Assembly: GCA_018697035.1 (NCBI GenBank)
Contig: JABHSE010000001.1
Location: 93,653-149,119, forward strand
DNA from: an archaeon
GTDB lineage: Archaea; Nanobdellota; Nanobdellia; Pacearchaeales; GW2011-AR1
DNA length: 55,467 nt
Direction: 5' to 3'
Below, in pieces: positions 6,956 through 15,093 of this stretch (its first letter is position 1; every line of letters begins with the position of its first letter). A program made the position numbers and the translations under genes. The notes below the pieces were generated by a model. That model saw nothing but the letters and a program-made list of their open reading frames with translations, was not told where the DNA came from and did not search any database.

Positions 6956-8464
6956 ATGAAGAAGAGGGGATGGATTCGGATTTTGGAAGCAACTATCGCG
7001 GTTTTGATTGTTAGTGCTAGTATGATTGTTGTTTATTCTCAGAATCCATCGAGTGGACAGGAGACTGAAGATGTTGTTTATGATCTACAAAGAGAGGTTT
7101 TGTCGGATATTGGGATGGATAGTGATTTGAGATTGGCAGCCTTGAGAGTTGAGGAGGAAACGTCTGATGATTATAATTATATAGTGTTGAATGATTTTGT
7201 TAGAGAGAAAATTTCGGATGCTTTTGGATATTTGCTTCGGGTTTGTGATTTGGATGATCCGGATTTTTGTAAGATGGATACTTATTTTTATAAGTTTACT
7301 GTGGATTTCGATGTTTTCGTCGAGGATGTTGTTGTTTTTTCGGAGCTTGGTGATGGTGAGGGTGAGGAGGTTTATTCGCCTAAGAAAGTGAGATTATTTT
7401 TCTGGGAAGGTGGTTTTCCTGAAGATTATTGTATGGATGAATGTGTTGAGGCTGGTACTGTTCTCGATTGTTCACTTGATTCGTTGTTAGTTTTGGAAAG
7501 GATTTGTGGAGAGTTTGATAGTGATGAATGTTTGGAATATAGTGGAGTTTTTGTCGAGACTGAGGATTGTGGTGAGGCTGGTATGGTTTGTGATGATGGG
7601 GCTTGTGTTTGCTTGAGTAGTTGTTCGACTTCGGGCTTCGAGTGTGGAACGCAGGATATCTGTGGAGGTTCGGTTGATTGTGGAAGTTGTGGTTTAGGAG
7701 AGAGTTGTCTTGAGGGTACTTGTGTAGTTGATGGTTGTACAGAAACTTGTTCGAATTCGGGCTTCGAGTGTGGTCTTCAGATTATATGTGGAGGCTTTGA
7801 AGATTGTGGAAGTTGTATCGATGGAACTTGTGATGCTGGAGTTTGTGTAGATACTTCATGGAGTGAGTTGGTTTGTGTGGAAGAGGTTAGTGTGACTGGT
7901 CCTATGTGTGGTGTTGGTGGTAATGGTATGAGTCATCATTGTATTAATGTTCTTGGACATGATGGATATAATTATTTGGGAGATAGTGATTATATTAGTT
8001 TTCCTGGAGTTCCTTGTGATAGTCTTTATTATGATTGTTGGGAATATCAGAATGAGCATGAGATTTCTTGTTCTTTGAATCCTGCTTGTCCTAGTGGGTA
8101 TGTTCAGCTTTCTAAGGAGGATTGTGTGGTTGGTCCTGTGTTGGAGGCTAGTTATAGTAACCTACATTATGAATCGTCGAGTAGTAGGTGGTATTATGAT
8201 TTGGTTATATCGGAGAGTGGTGGGGTTGGTGTTACGTTGAGTCATAGGCAGAGGTGTTGGCTGTATGTAGATGGATGCGAGAGCATAGTATATGATCCCG
8301 TTGCTAAATTTGGTACGGATCAAATAACTGCTAATGGACAAGTTTCTGTTGATGACAGATGGTTTTGGACAAGTAGGCATCCTCAACAAATGATTGAGAC
8401 ATGGTATGGAGAAGATGAAAATGGAAATGCTGTAGAAGTTAGTTATAGTATTGATACAGATTAG
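6956..8464 (+). CDS. Cys-rich surface or pilus-like protein with duplicated Cys module
   Basis: The 502-residue protein starts MKKRGWIRILEATIAVLIVSASMIVVYSQ, which looks like a type III (prepilin) signal: KRG, then a glutamate and a hydrophobic helix. At about residues 220-300 a Cys-rich module occurs twice, each with GFECG, ICGG and DCGSC. The remaining C-terminal part is rich in Trp, Tyr and Cys and has no second membrane segment. It is probably exported and displayed through its N-terminal helix, perhaps as a pilus-associated protein. A TTTAAAATAA box about 20 bases upstream supports this start. A fragment of a paralogue lies at 8883-8960. The function is unknown. Confidence 0.8.
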   Translation: MKKRGWIRILEATIAVLIVSASMIVVYSQNPSSGQETEDVVYDLQREVLSDIGMDSDLRLAALRVEEETSDDYNYIVLNDFVREKISDAFGYLLRVCDLDDPDFCKMDTYFYKFTVDFDVFVEDVVVFSELGDGEGEEVYSPKKVRLFFWEGGFPEDYCMDECVEAGTVLDCSLDSLLVLERICGEFDSDECLEYSGVFVETEDCGEAGMVCDDGACVCLSSCSTSGFECGTQDICGGSVDCGSCGLGESCLEGTCVVDGCTETCSNSGFECGLQIICGGFEDCGSCIDGTCDAGVCVDTSWSELVCVEEVSVTGPMCGVGGNGMSHHCINVLGHDGYNYLGDSDYISFPGVPCDSLYYDCWEYQNEHEISCSLNPACPSGYVQLSKEDCVVGPVLEASYSNLHYESSSSRWYYDLVISESGGVGVTLSHRQRCWLYVDGCESIVYDPVAKFGTDQITANGQVSVDDRWFWTSRHPQQMIETWYGEDENGNAVEVSYSIDTD

Positions 8465-8510
8465 ATTATAGAAAAATAAATTTTTGAGAATATATAAATC
8501 TCTTATTAAA

Positions 8511-8846
8511 TTAGTCTCCGCCTGATCCGCCGGTTCCACCAGCACCAGCTCCTGCACCAGCTCCAGCACCAGCTCCAGCACCTGCTCCAGCACCTGCTCC
8601 AGCACCAGCTCCTGCACCTGCTCCACCAGCACCTGCAGTTCCAGCACCATTTGTTTGCCCAGTTCCTTGATCATGTACGCAGCCCGTTAAACTTCCTGTT
8701 GCTAAAAATAGAGTTGCTGCTAGTCCGGTTGCTACGCCGATGTTTCTTATTGTTTTTTTATAATTTGGAGAATTAGAATCTTCAGTTGTAGTCTTATATG
8801 ATTCTCCGAAATCTTTTATTTCTGAATTGTAGTTGTCTGTTTTCAT
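8511..8846 (-). CDS. putative lipoprotein with Gly-Ala repeat tail
   Basis: The 111-residue protein has about 30 polar residues, then a hydrophobic stretch ending in GSLTGCVHD, a lipobox-like LTGC, so the cysteine may be lipid-modified. The rest is almost pure alternating Gly-Ala (about 32 residues, roughly 74-105), closing with GGTGGSGGD. A second gene of the same design lies at 42815-43459. The unusually long segment before the hydrophobic stretch suggests that a start nearer to it may be used, for instance the later in-frame codons. Function is unknown; a flexible spacer or a degradation-resistant tail are both possible. Confidence 0.7.
   Translation of the reverse strand: MKTDNYNSEIKDFGESYKTTTEDSNSPNYKKTIRNIGVATGLAATLFLATGSLTGCVHDQGTGQTNGAGTAGAGGAGAGAGAGAGAGAGAGAGAGAGAGAGAGGTGGSGGD
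8541..8640 (-). repeat. Gly-Ala-coding short tandem repeat
   Basis: On the coding strand the units are GGTGCT, GGAGCT and GGAGCA in mixed order. Third positions vary while the Gly-Ala pattern is kept, so the protein pattern itself seems to be under selection and the array is not simply a fresh slippage product. Confidence 0.8.
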
Positions 8847-8882
8847 GTTACTACTTTGTAATCTAACTATTTAAGTGTTTCG

Positions 8883-8960
8883 GTTGGTTCTGGTGTTGAT
8901 GATAATGAGGTGAATCATTATTGTATTAATGTTCTTGGGTGTAATGGGCTAGATTTTTAA
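8883..8960 (+). pseudogene. remnant of a paralogue of the 6956-8464 gene
   Basis: Read from 8883 the frame gives VGSGVDDNEVNHYCINVLGC before a stop at 8958-8960. This matches VGGNGMSHHCINVLGH inside the protein encoded at 6956-8464. No start codon or upstream coding sequence belongs to it, so it is a short leftover of a deleted or rearranged copy. The bases from 8961 to 9058 hold only the promoter of the next gene. Confidence 0.7.
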
Positions 8961-9058
8961 CAGAATTATTGCAGTGGTAAATCCTTTAGGTTGTCTTGAT
9001 TTAATTTCTAAAAATTATAATCGGAAGCTATAAAAAGTAATATAGTTACCATTCTCTC

Positions 9059-10174
9059 ATGGTACTGGCGTTCATGAAACCCCTGAAAAATATCTTAAAA
9101 TTTTCAGAAGAAATAAATAAATCTATAGAAATAATTCATCCAAGAATAGCGAATAAGAATTACCTTTCATTTGTTAGTGGGAAAATAAAATATAGTGACC
9201 TTAGTAAAGAGATAACCGAGAGTTTATTTGTGTCAAACTGGGATATGTTAGATAGAAAGAAGACGAATCTTAGGCCTTTATTATTTTTGTTATGTGTAGG
9301 AGGTATGGGTAAGAATCCAGAAAAATATGTTAAATATGCATCGGCATTAGAGATGATTCATAATGGAACTTTAATTCATGATGATATAGAAGATAATGCT
9401 AAACTCAGAAGAGGGGACAAGCCCATTTATTCAAAATATGGCCTAGATATAGCAGTGAATTCTGCAAATTTATTATACTTTGCACCATTCTTATTTTTTA
9501 AGAAATACCCTAAAGAATTTTCAAGAAAAGTAAAACTAAGAGCTTATGATTCTTTATTAGAACATCTAAACAGAGTTACTTGGGGACAAGGGATAGATAT
9601 TTATTGGCATGGTCAATCAAAGGTACCATCTATAAGAGATTATTTACAAATGTGTTGTTATAAAACTGGTGCAATTGATAGAATGGTCTTTTCTCTTGCA
9701 GGAATATTATCTAAAAAGAATAATAAAAAAGTTTCTGAATTAGAAAATTTTGGAGAAAGGTTGGGAATTTGCGTCCAGATACATGACGATTTTTCAGATG
9801 TTTGTTCAGTAAGTAAAAAAGAGAATAGGAACAAAAGTATTGGAAATGATATCTCTGAGGGAAAAAAGTCCCTTGTAAATATTTTCGCGTTACAAAGGCT
9901 AAGTGAGAAAGACGCAAAGAAGTTACTTAATATATTAAATGAACAAACTCATGATAAAAAGAAAATTTTACAAGCACTAGAATTAATTAAGAAAAGTGGC
10001 TCGCTAGAAGAGACATTAGAATTCGCGAGAAAAGAATTTGATATATTAAAGACGAAGTGTGTAAAAATTTTTAATTCCAAATATGGTATAATTATGCGGA
10101 ACTTTTTAGACGCTATGAAGAAGGATATGGAGACTAAATATTCAGAAATGGAAAAAGATGGGGAAAATAATTAG
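9059..10174 (+). CDS. polyprenyl (isoprenoid) diphosphate synthase family protein
   Basis: The 371-residue protein has both aspartate-rich motifs of trans-prenyltransferases, HDDIED (Asp108-Asp112) and HDDFSD (Asp243-Asp247), plus RRGDKPIYSKYG after the first. These bind magnesium and the allylic diphosphate, so it should be able to elongate prenyl diphosphates. Archaea need such an enzyme for lipids, but this copy stands at the head of a cluster with kinases and a glycosyltransferase and is longer than usual. A TATAAAA box 25-30 bases upstream (9029-9035) supports the ATG at 9059. Codon use is richer in AAA, ATA and TTA than in the surrounding genome, pointing to transfer. The product chain length is unknown. 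Confidence 0.88.
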   Translation: MVLAFMKPLKNILKFSEEINKSIEIIHPRIANKNYLSFVSGKIKYSDLSKEITESLFVSNWDMLDRKKTNLRPLLFLLCVGGMGKNPEKYVKYASALEMIHNGTLIHDDIEDNAKLRRGDKPIYSKYGLDIAVNSANLLYFAPFLFFKKYPKEFSRKVKLRAYDSLLEHLNRVTWGQGIDIYWHGQSKVPSIRDYLQMCCYKTGAIDRMVFSLAGILSKKNNKKVSELENFGERLGICVQIHDDFSDVCSVSKKENRNKSIGNDISEGKKSLVNIFALQRLSEKDAKKLLNILNEQTHDKKKILQALELIKKSGSLEETLEFARKEFDILKTKCVKIFNSKYGIIMRNFLDAMKKDMETKYSEMEKDGENN

Positions 10175-10763
10175 TTTCGAAGGAATACATGGGTGTGGAA
10201 AGTCAACTCAAGCAGAGATGTTATATTCTTACTTATTAGGTAAAAATATTAATGTAAAACATTTCTCATCGCGAGACAAGGTTTTATCAAAATATATAAT
10301 GGGATTTTTAGAGAAAGAAGGGCCACAGAAGGCAGAAATTCTTTTTCATTTAGCCTTGGCAAATGACCTTACATTGAATGAAAAGTTTGAAACAAACGCA
10401 GATAGTATATTTATTTTGGATAGATATATTCATACAAATATAGTATCGGCCTATATGGCTGGAAAGAGCATGAAGTGGGCAGTGGAAAAGTCTAAGGTTC
10501 TTATATCCCCAGATATTACCTATTTAATTGATTTACCTTCTCGAAGCGCACATGAAAGAAAAGATGGGCAAACTAACGGGATAGAAAGAGGAGATTTTCA
10601 ATCAGAATTTTTAGGGTTAGGATTTATTGATTATCAAGATAAAATGCGTAAATCATACTTAGACGTTGCGAAGAAAGATTCTAGAATGATAGTTATAGAT
10701 GGAAGAAGGGGCAGGAATGACTGTCATGAAGAAATTTTAAAATCTTTGGAAGATGGATTGTAA
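10158..10763 (+). CDS. thymidylate kinase-like P-loop kinase
   Basis: The 201-residue protein has a Walker A motif FEGIHGCGKST (residues 7-17), LDRYIHTNIVSAYMAG near residue 90 (the DR[YH] motif of thymidylate kinases) and a lid-like ERKDGQTNGIERGDFQ. Length and layout match the TMK family, which phosphorylates dTMP. The glycine-to-histidine and serine-to-cysteine changes in the P-loop region, and the genomic setting, leave open that the substrate is another nucleotide or a phosphorylated metabolite. It overlaps the prenyl synthase gene by 17 bases and abuts the glycosyltransferase gene, so the three form one transcript. Confidence 0.85.
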   Translation: MGKIISFEGIHGCGKSTQAEMLYSYLLGKNINVKHFSSRDKVLSKYIMGFLEKEGPQKAEILFHLALANDLTLNEKFETNADSIFILDRYIHTNIVSAYMAGKSMKWAVEKSKVLISPDITYLIDLPSRSAHERKDGQTNGIERGDFQSEFLGLGFIDYQDKMRKSYLDVAKKDSRMIVIDGRRGRNDCHEEILKSLEDGL

Positions 10764-12014
10764 ATGAAGATTGGAATATTTATAGCTGCTCATGATGGAT
10801 TACAATCTATGCTTACTGGAGTGGGAGTAATGGTAAGTTCTTTTGTAGAAGCTTTTCCGGAAATTAAAAAAGAAATAGATTTTTTGAAGAACAAAGAAAT
10901 AGATTTAATAGGATTAGCGCCATATCTCAAAAAAGATTCAAATGATTTTAATATAAGAATACAAAAGCTCACAGATACTATTTGTAAAGAAAACAGGGGG
11001 AGATTAATAGAAATTTCTACTTTTTCTGATGGAAGTTCCGAAAAGTCTATTTGGGGAAACCACCTTCAATGGAGAGGTGCTTCATTAAGTGCAGCTTCAG
11101 TGGTTAATTCAATGGAGAATAAATACGATATTATTTATGTTATTGGACATGACACAATATTCTCCTTAATAGGAAAATATCTTTTATCATCAAAAAAGAT
11201 AAAGTTTATCTGGGTTCCACATAGTCTAGATAGGGTTTTCGATGATGAATCTTCTTCTGATGAAAGAATAAAAATAGAAGCAGAAGCTGTACATGCAATT
11301 AACAACAATCCACTTTTTTATTTTGGATACATAGGAGAATCCTTTAGAGATATTTTAATCAAAGAATATGGAGCAAAAGATGAAAAGTTACTTTCATTAA
11401 TAAATGGTATTTACGGGAGTTCCCAGAGCTATTTTCTCTGTAGGGATGACATAGAAAGAATAAAAACTAAATACAGTATTCCTAAGGACAAAAAATTGAT
11501 CTTTTCATGGGGAAGATGTGTCAGTCAAAAAGGATATGATTTGATAATTTCAGCATATAAGGAGTTTGTAAAGAAGTTCCCAGAATATCATTTAATACTA
11601 TTAATGCCTACTGAGACCTCTGAAGAAGATTATGTTGAAAAAGTTAAAAATCAAATAAAGGAATTGCCACAGGAGTCTTTTACTGCTATTTATTCTTTTG
11701 ATGATAAATTACCTAATTATGTTTTGCAAAACTCAAACCTAGAGATGATAATCTTTGCCTCAAGATTTGAAGGCAATCCAATTATTGGACTTGAGGCCTT
11801 GTACTTTCACAAAGATTCAAAAATTTTATACTCAGAAATAGATCCACTAAAAGAACTATTTAATAATATTGAGTTTGCCACGGAATTCTCATTGACTTCA
11901 GGTGACTTACTAGATAAAATGCTAAAAGTAGAATCTCAAAAGAAAATAGAAGGTTCAAAAAAGATAAAATTTGTTGATAATTATATTCTGGGGCTAAGTA
12001 AATTTTTCAAGTAA
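10764..12014 (+). CDS. GT4-type glycosyltransferase
   Basis: The 416-residue protein has the two-domain GT-B look. The N-terminal half has MKIGIFIAAHDGLQSMLTGVGV and VIGHDTIFSL. The C-terminal half has SWGRCVSQKGYDLII near residue 250 (sugar-nucleotide binding) and the E-x7-E motif in SRFEGNPIIGLEAL near residue 336. Family 4 enzymes move a sugar from a nucleotide donor with retention of configuration. There is no membrane segment. It begins right after the kinase stop codon, and its 3' end overlaps the convergent kinase gene by 21 bases. With the prenyl synthase it could build a glycosylated prenyl compound, but that is inference. Confidence 0.85.
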   Translation: MKIGIFIAAHDGLQSMLTGVGVMVSSFVEAFPEIKKEIDFLKNKEIDLIGLAPYLKKDSNDFNIRIQKLTDTICKENRGRLIEISTFSDGSSEKSIWGNHLQWRGASLSAASVVNSMENKYDIIYVIGHDTIFSLIGKYLLSSKKIKFIWVPHSLDRVFDDESSSDERIKIEAEAVHAINNNPLFYFGYIGESFRDILIKEYGAKDEKLLSLINGIYGSSQSYFLCRDDIERIKTKYSIPKDKKLIFSWGRCVSQKGYDLIISAYKEFVKKFPEYHLILLMPTETSEEDYVEKVKNQIKELPQESFTAIYSFDDKLPNYVLQNSNLEMIIFASRFEGNPIIGLEALYFHKDSKILYSEIDPLKELFNNIEFATEFSLTSGDLLDKMLKVESQKKIEGSKKIKFVDNYILGLSKFFK

Positions 12015-12560
12015 TATTACTTTAAGTTCTTTGAGCACGGCGTTGTAGTTCCTTAATCCATCTATAATAATAACATTATCTATATCCTTAAATTTATTAT
12101 CATAAAATTCTTTGGTTTTCTCTAGATTCTTTTTAAAAGACCACATATCGAATGAGTCATTGATTTTCTTTTTTTTCCGAACAAGAGATGTTTTTGTATC
12201 AATTTTTATATATACATAAATGCAATCATAATTATATTTTTTTAAAATTAAATTAGCGTTATTCTTAGCTTTTTCCAAAATATCTTTATTGTTTAGGCAA
12301 GAATTGTATGCCCAGGTGGAGAAAACTCCTCGATCGATTAAAACAATCTTTTCGCCTACTCTTTTCGCGTTAGAATATTTTAATCTATCACTATTAAAAA
12401 AGAAATTCTCAGAAAAACCTCGAGTGTCTCCTGGCAAAAGACTTCCTGAGTTCTGATCTAGAACCTCTTCTATTGTGGGGAGGCTTAGTTCTTTGGATAA
12501 TTGATGTATTAATGTGGTTTTTCCAGCTCCTGGCAAACCTTCAAAGATTATTAATACCAT
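11994..12560 (-). CDS. P-loop nucleoside or nucleotide kinase-like protein
   Basis: The 188-residue protein starts MVLIIFEGLPGAGKTTLIHQL, with the Walker A at residues 8-16, and has LIDRGVFSTWAYN (a DR-like motif) and KTSLVRKKKK, a basic lid. It resembles deoxynucleoside kinase and thymidylate kinase-like proteins, with lower similarity to true TMK than the neighbour at 10158. It is transcribed towards the glycosyltransferase gene and diverges from the Nudix gene. Its codon use is the same AT-rich type as the rest of the island, so it probably arrived with it. The substrate is unknown. Confidence 0.8.
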   Translation of the reverse strand: MVLIIFEGLPGAGKTTLIHQLSKELSLPTIEEVLDQNSGSLLPGDTRGFSENFFFNSDRLKYSNAKRVGEKIVLIDRGVFSTWAYNSCLNNKDILEKAKNNANLILKKYNYDCIYVYIKIDTKTSLVRKKKKINDSFDMWSFKKNLEKTKEFYDNKFKDIDNVIIIDGLRNYNAVLKELKVILLEKFT

Positions 12561-12639
12561 GAAGGCAAAGCTTTTCCTTCTTTTTAATTTTATCTGTATT
12601 ATAAAGAAAATTTAAAAACAAAGAGAGCTTGTTTATAGT

Positions 12640-13155
12640 ATGAAAGAACGATTGAGAGTAGAGGTGCCAGGATTCTCAGCTGAATATAATATTGAATGGT
12701 TCGAAGATACGGATTTCTTAAAAATAGAAAATATAAAACAAGTTTATGGGATTTTATTTAATAAAGAAGGAGAGATGTTGGTAATCAATACAGTTGGGAA
12801 TTGGCAACTTCCAGGGGGAAAGCCTGAGTGTAATGAATCCTGGGAGGAAACTGCCATTAGAGAATCAATGGAGGAAGCAGACGTTGAGATAGAAAACATA
12901 ATTCCATTGGGTTTTCAGAGGGTTAGTGAAATAAAAAGGGATGAAGAATTACCTTTTTTTCATCAAATAAGATTTGTAGCAAATATTAAAAAATTGAATG
13001 AATCATCAATCGATCCTGCTACTGGAAAAGTGCCAGAAAGGAGATTCATAAAGCCTGAAGAATTTTTAAAATATTGTCCATGGGGAAAAATTAGTCAGTA
13101 TATTATAAATTTAGCAGAAGAAAAAAGAGTTAAACCTGCTCCAGTGAAGCACTAA
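12640..13155 (+). CDS. Nudix hydrolase
   Basis: The 171-residue protein has WQLPGGKPECNESWEETA followed by IRESMEEADVEI, a Nudix box of the form Gx5Ex7REUxEExGU with aspartate in place of the last glycine. The catalytic glutamates of RESMEE are kept. Nudix enzymes hydrolyse nucleoside diphosphates linked to other groups, such as nucleotide sugars or damaged nucleotides. An AATTTAAAAACAAAG box ends about 22 bases before the ATG. It closes the foreign-looking cluster and is followed at once by transposase debris. Its role next to two kinases and a glycosyltransferase is probably in nucleotide or nucleotide-sugar metabolism, which is inference. Confidence 0.9.
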   Translation: MKERLRVEVPGFSAEYNIEWFEDTDFLKIENIKQVYGILFNKEGEMLVINTVGNWQLPGGKPECNESWEETAIRESMEEADVEIENIIPLGFQRVSEIKRDEELPFFHQIRFVANIKKLNESSIDPATGKVPERRFIKPEEFLKYCPWGKISQYIINLAEEKRVKPAPVKH

Positions 13156-13375
13156 AGTAATCAGGCTTAATATAGATTTTTGATCCACGCTTATAGGTAA
13201 TCAATCTAAGAATCAACTCCTTTTTCTAACTTCCAAAACCTTTACTTAAAATAAGATTCCCATACTTTCTTTTAATTACCGAAAACATAGTTTCAAATTT
13301 GCTTCTTTGATTATAAATTTGCCTATGAAGTTTTGATTTAACTTCATCTACGAATCGATAAAATGGCGAAATATT
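13132..13375 (-). pseudogene. decayed DDE transposase, C-terminal end
   Basis: The minus strand encodes RFVDEVKSKLHRQIYNQRSK and then FETMFSVIKRKYGNLILSK, matching the end of DDE transposases in archaeal insertion sequences (typically ..VETVFSVIKRKFG..). After GFGS there is an in-frame TAG (13226-13228), where relatives usually have glutamine. The same frame then continues KKELILRLITYKRG as relatives do, so a point mutation made the stop. No start, upstream catalytic residues or inverted repeats are left. The remnant borders the 9059-13155 cluster and fills most of the gap before the pilus locus. Confidence 0.7.
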
Positions 13376-13436
13376 TTGATGGGGAATTTGGAAGTTGTTG
13401 TGAAAGTTTTATAAAGTATATTGGGTTTGGTTTTGT

Positions 13437-14042
13437 ATGAAAAAGAGTGGACAGTTTTTTTTGTTGGCGGCTGTGATAATTTCGGCGGTTGTTATTAGTC
13501 TCGGAGTTACTACTAATCGAGCTATGGTTAACGAGGAGCCTGATAGTTTTTATGATTTTAGTTACGAGGTGCAGAGGGAGATTGGTGCAGTTTTGGATTA
13601 TGGTGTTTATACTGATTTTGAGGATGATGTGAATTTGAGTGTGTTTGTGGATTTGTTGTCTGATGAGATTTTTGAAGAGGATGTGGATACGGAGTTTATT
13701 ATTATCCATATAAACGATAGTGATGATATGAGTGTGCAGAATCATTTTTCCGTGGAGAAGGAAGTTCGTGTAGAGGGTGAGTTGATTGAAGCGCCGATGG
13801 ATGCGTTGAGTGATGTTTGTCAGGGGGGGTCTTGTAAGAAGGTTGAGAAAAAGGATAAGGATGTTAAGATTAAAGTAGTCAAGGACAAAAAGTTGGATAA
13901 GGTTATTGAGGAGGATCATGAAAAGGAAGTTGAGATCGAGATTGAAGGAGTAGATTATTATTTTCCGATTACCGGGCATAATCAGATTATTGTTTTTATG
14001 ACGAAAGATGTTAATGGAGATAGGCATGTTGCGGCTAACTAG
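13437..14042 (+). CDS. pilin-like exported protein
   Basis: The 201-residue protein starts MKKSGQFFLLAAVIISAVVISLGVTT, a prepilin-type signal (KSG then a hydrophobic helix) of the kind that archaeal prepilin peptidase cuts. The rest is acidic, then Lys-rich (KKVEKKDKDVKIKVVKDKK), and lacks further membrane helices. A TTTTATAAAG box (13407-13416) ends 21 bases before the ATG and starts the pilus transcript. It overlaps the next pilin gene. It is probably a minor subunit or an adaptor of the type IV pilus-like machine encoded downstream. Confidence 0.75.
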   Translation: MKKSGQFFLLAAVIISAVVISLGVTTNRAMVNEEPDSFYDFSYEVQREIGAVLDYGVYTDFEDDVNLSVFVDLLSDEIFEEDVDTEFIIIHINDSDDMSVQNHFSVEKEVRVEGELIEAPMDALSDVCQGGSCKKVEKKDKDVKIKVVKDKKLDKVIEEDHEKEVEIEIEGVDYYFPITGHNQIIVFMTKDVNGDRHVAAN

Positions 14043-14517
14043 GATTGGTGAGAAGAGGGGGCTTAGTAATGTGATTGCTTATGTGTTGCTGATTTCTATA
14101 ACGCTTTCTCTTTCGGTTGTTGTTTATGGTTGGTTGAAGAATTATACTAATAATCAGGATGTTGATAGTTGTCCTGATAATGTGAACGTTGTTATTAGTA
14201 ATTATGGATGCGAGGATGGAGTTGGTGGTTATCTGAATGTTAGTGTCAAGAATAAAGGATTGTTTAATGTGGATGGGTATGTGTTACGAGTTCATGATGT
14301 TGTCGATGCTGAGTTCGGATTTTATTCTTTTAATTCTACTGGGATTTTCCTTGCGCCGGGAGAAGAGGTTGAGTATATTTATGATTTTGATGATTATGAT
14401 TTTGATGGGTATAAGTTAACGAAGGCCACATTGGTCGAAGTTCAGCCGTTTGTTATGGAAGGTACGAAGAAGCTTAATTGTAGATCGAGTGCTTCTCAGA
14501 AAGTTGATTGTAGTTGA
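14026..14517 (+). CDS. type IV pilin-like protein
   Basis: The protein of about 163 residues has EKRGLSNVIAYVLLISITLS near its N terminus. This is a class III signal with KRG before the cleavage site and the LSNVIAYVLL helix common to archaeal pilins. The start at 14026 is preceded by GGAGAT at 5 bases, better than the ATG 18 bases earlier. The start lies inside the end of the preceding gene, so the two are coupled. The globular part has several Cys and CARDB-like features (VKNKGLFNVDGYVLRV). It is likely a pilus subunit. Confidence 0.78.
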   Translation: MLRLTRIGEKRGLSNVIAYVLLISITLSLSVVVYGWLKNYTNNQDVDSCPDNVNVVISNYGCEDGVGGYLNVSVKNKGLFNVDGYVLRVHDVVDAEFGFYSFNSTGIFLAPGEEVEYIYDFDDYDFDGYKLTKATLVEVQPFVMEGTKKLNCRSSASQKVDCS

Positions 14518-14591
14518 TGTTTGATTTTTGGCAGAGAATATTTGGATATGACAATAATTACATTTATAAAATATAGAAACAGGTAAATAGA

Positions 14592-15065
14592 ATGAGAAGA
14601 GGTATTGAGAAGCGTGGTTTGTCTCCGGTTGTGTCTAGTATGTTTCTGATTTTGTTGATTGTTTTTTTAGCGATTTTTATTTTTCTATGGGCTCAAGGTT
14701 TTCTTGGTGAGAAGATGGAAAAGTTTGGGGAACCTATTGAAGGTGTTTGTTCTAGGATTTTGTTTGATGTTACGCAGACAAGTAGGACGGGAGATACGTA
14801 TGTGTTGGAGGTTTTGAATGAAGGTGATGTTGATATTAGGTATTTCGATATTAAAGTGTCTGACGGTGATGGAAATTCTGAGATAACTACTTTTATGTTT
14901 CCGGCTGATGTTGGTGGGGATGCAGTTAGGGAGTCAGTTGGCTTGGCTATGAATGATGGGCAGGATATAGAAGAGGTTATAGTTTATCCTGTGTTGGTTG
15001 GGAATAAGGTAGGTAAGGGAGATAATAATGTTTTCACGTGTGTAAATTCGGGAGCTGTTATTTGA
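14592..15065 (+). CDS. type IV pilin-like protein
   Basis: The 157-residue protein has MRRGIEKRGLSPVVSSMFLI and a following hydrophobic helix, a typical archaeal prepilin start with KRG before LSPVV. The head domain has VLEVLNEGDVDIRYFDIKV, the beta-rich pattern of archaeal pilin heads. A TTATAAAA box ends about 21 bases before the ATG, so this gene can be transcribed leaderlessly apart from the upstream pilin genes. It is probably a structural or minor pilin of the same machine. Confidence 0.78.
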   Translation: MRRGIEKRGLSPVVSSMFLILLIVFLAIFIFLWAQGFLGEKMEKFGEPIEGVCSRILFDVTQTSRTGDTYVLEVLNEGDVDIRYFDIKVSDGDGNSEITTFMFPADVGGDAVRESVGLAMNDGQDIEEVIVYPVLVGNKVGKGDNNVFTCVNSGAVI

Positions 15066-15093
15066 TAAAATGATAATGAAAGGGGGTATAATA

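Noticed and set aside
8162-8674. Long minus-strand frame rich in Leu, Glu and Val over the Gly-Ala repeat
   Set aside because: It is the shadow of the Gly-Ala repeat in another frame and runs through the end of the Cys-rich surface gene.
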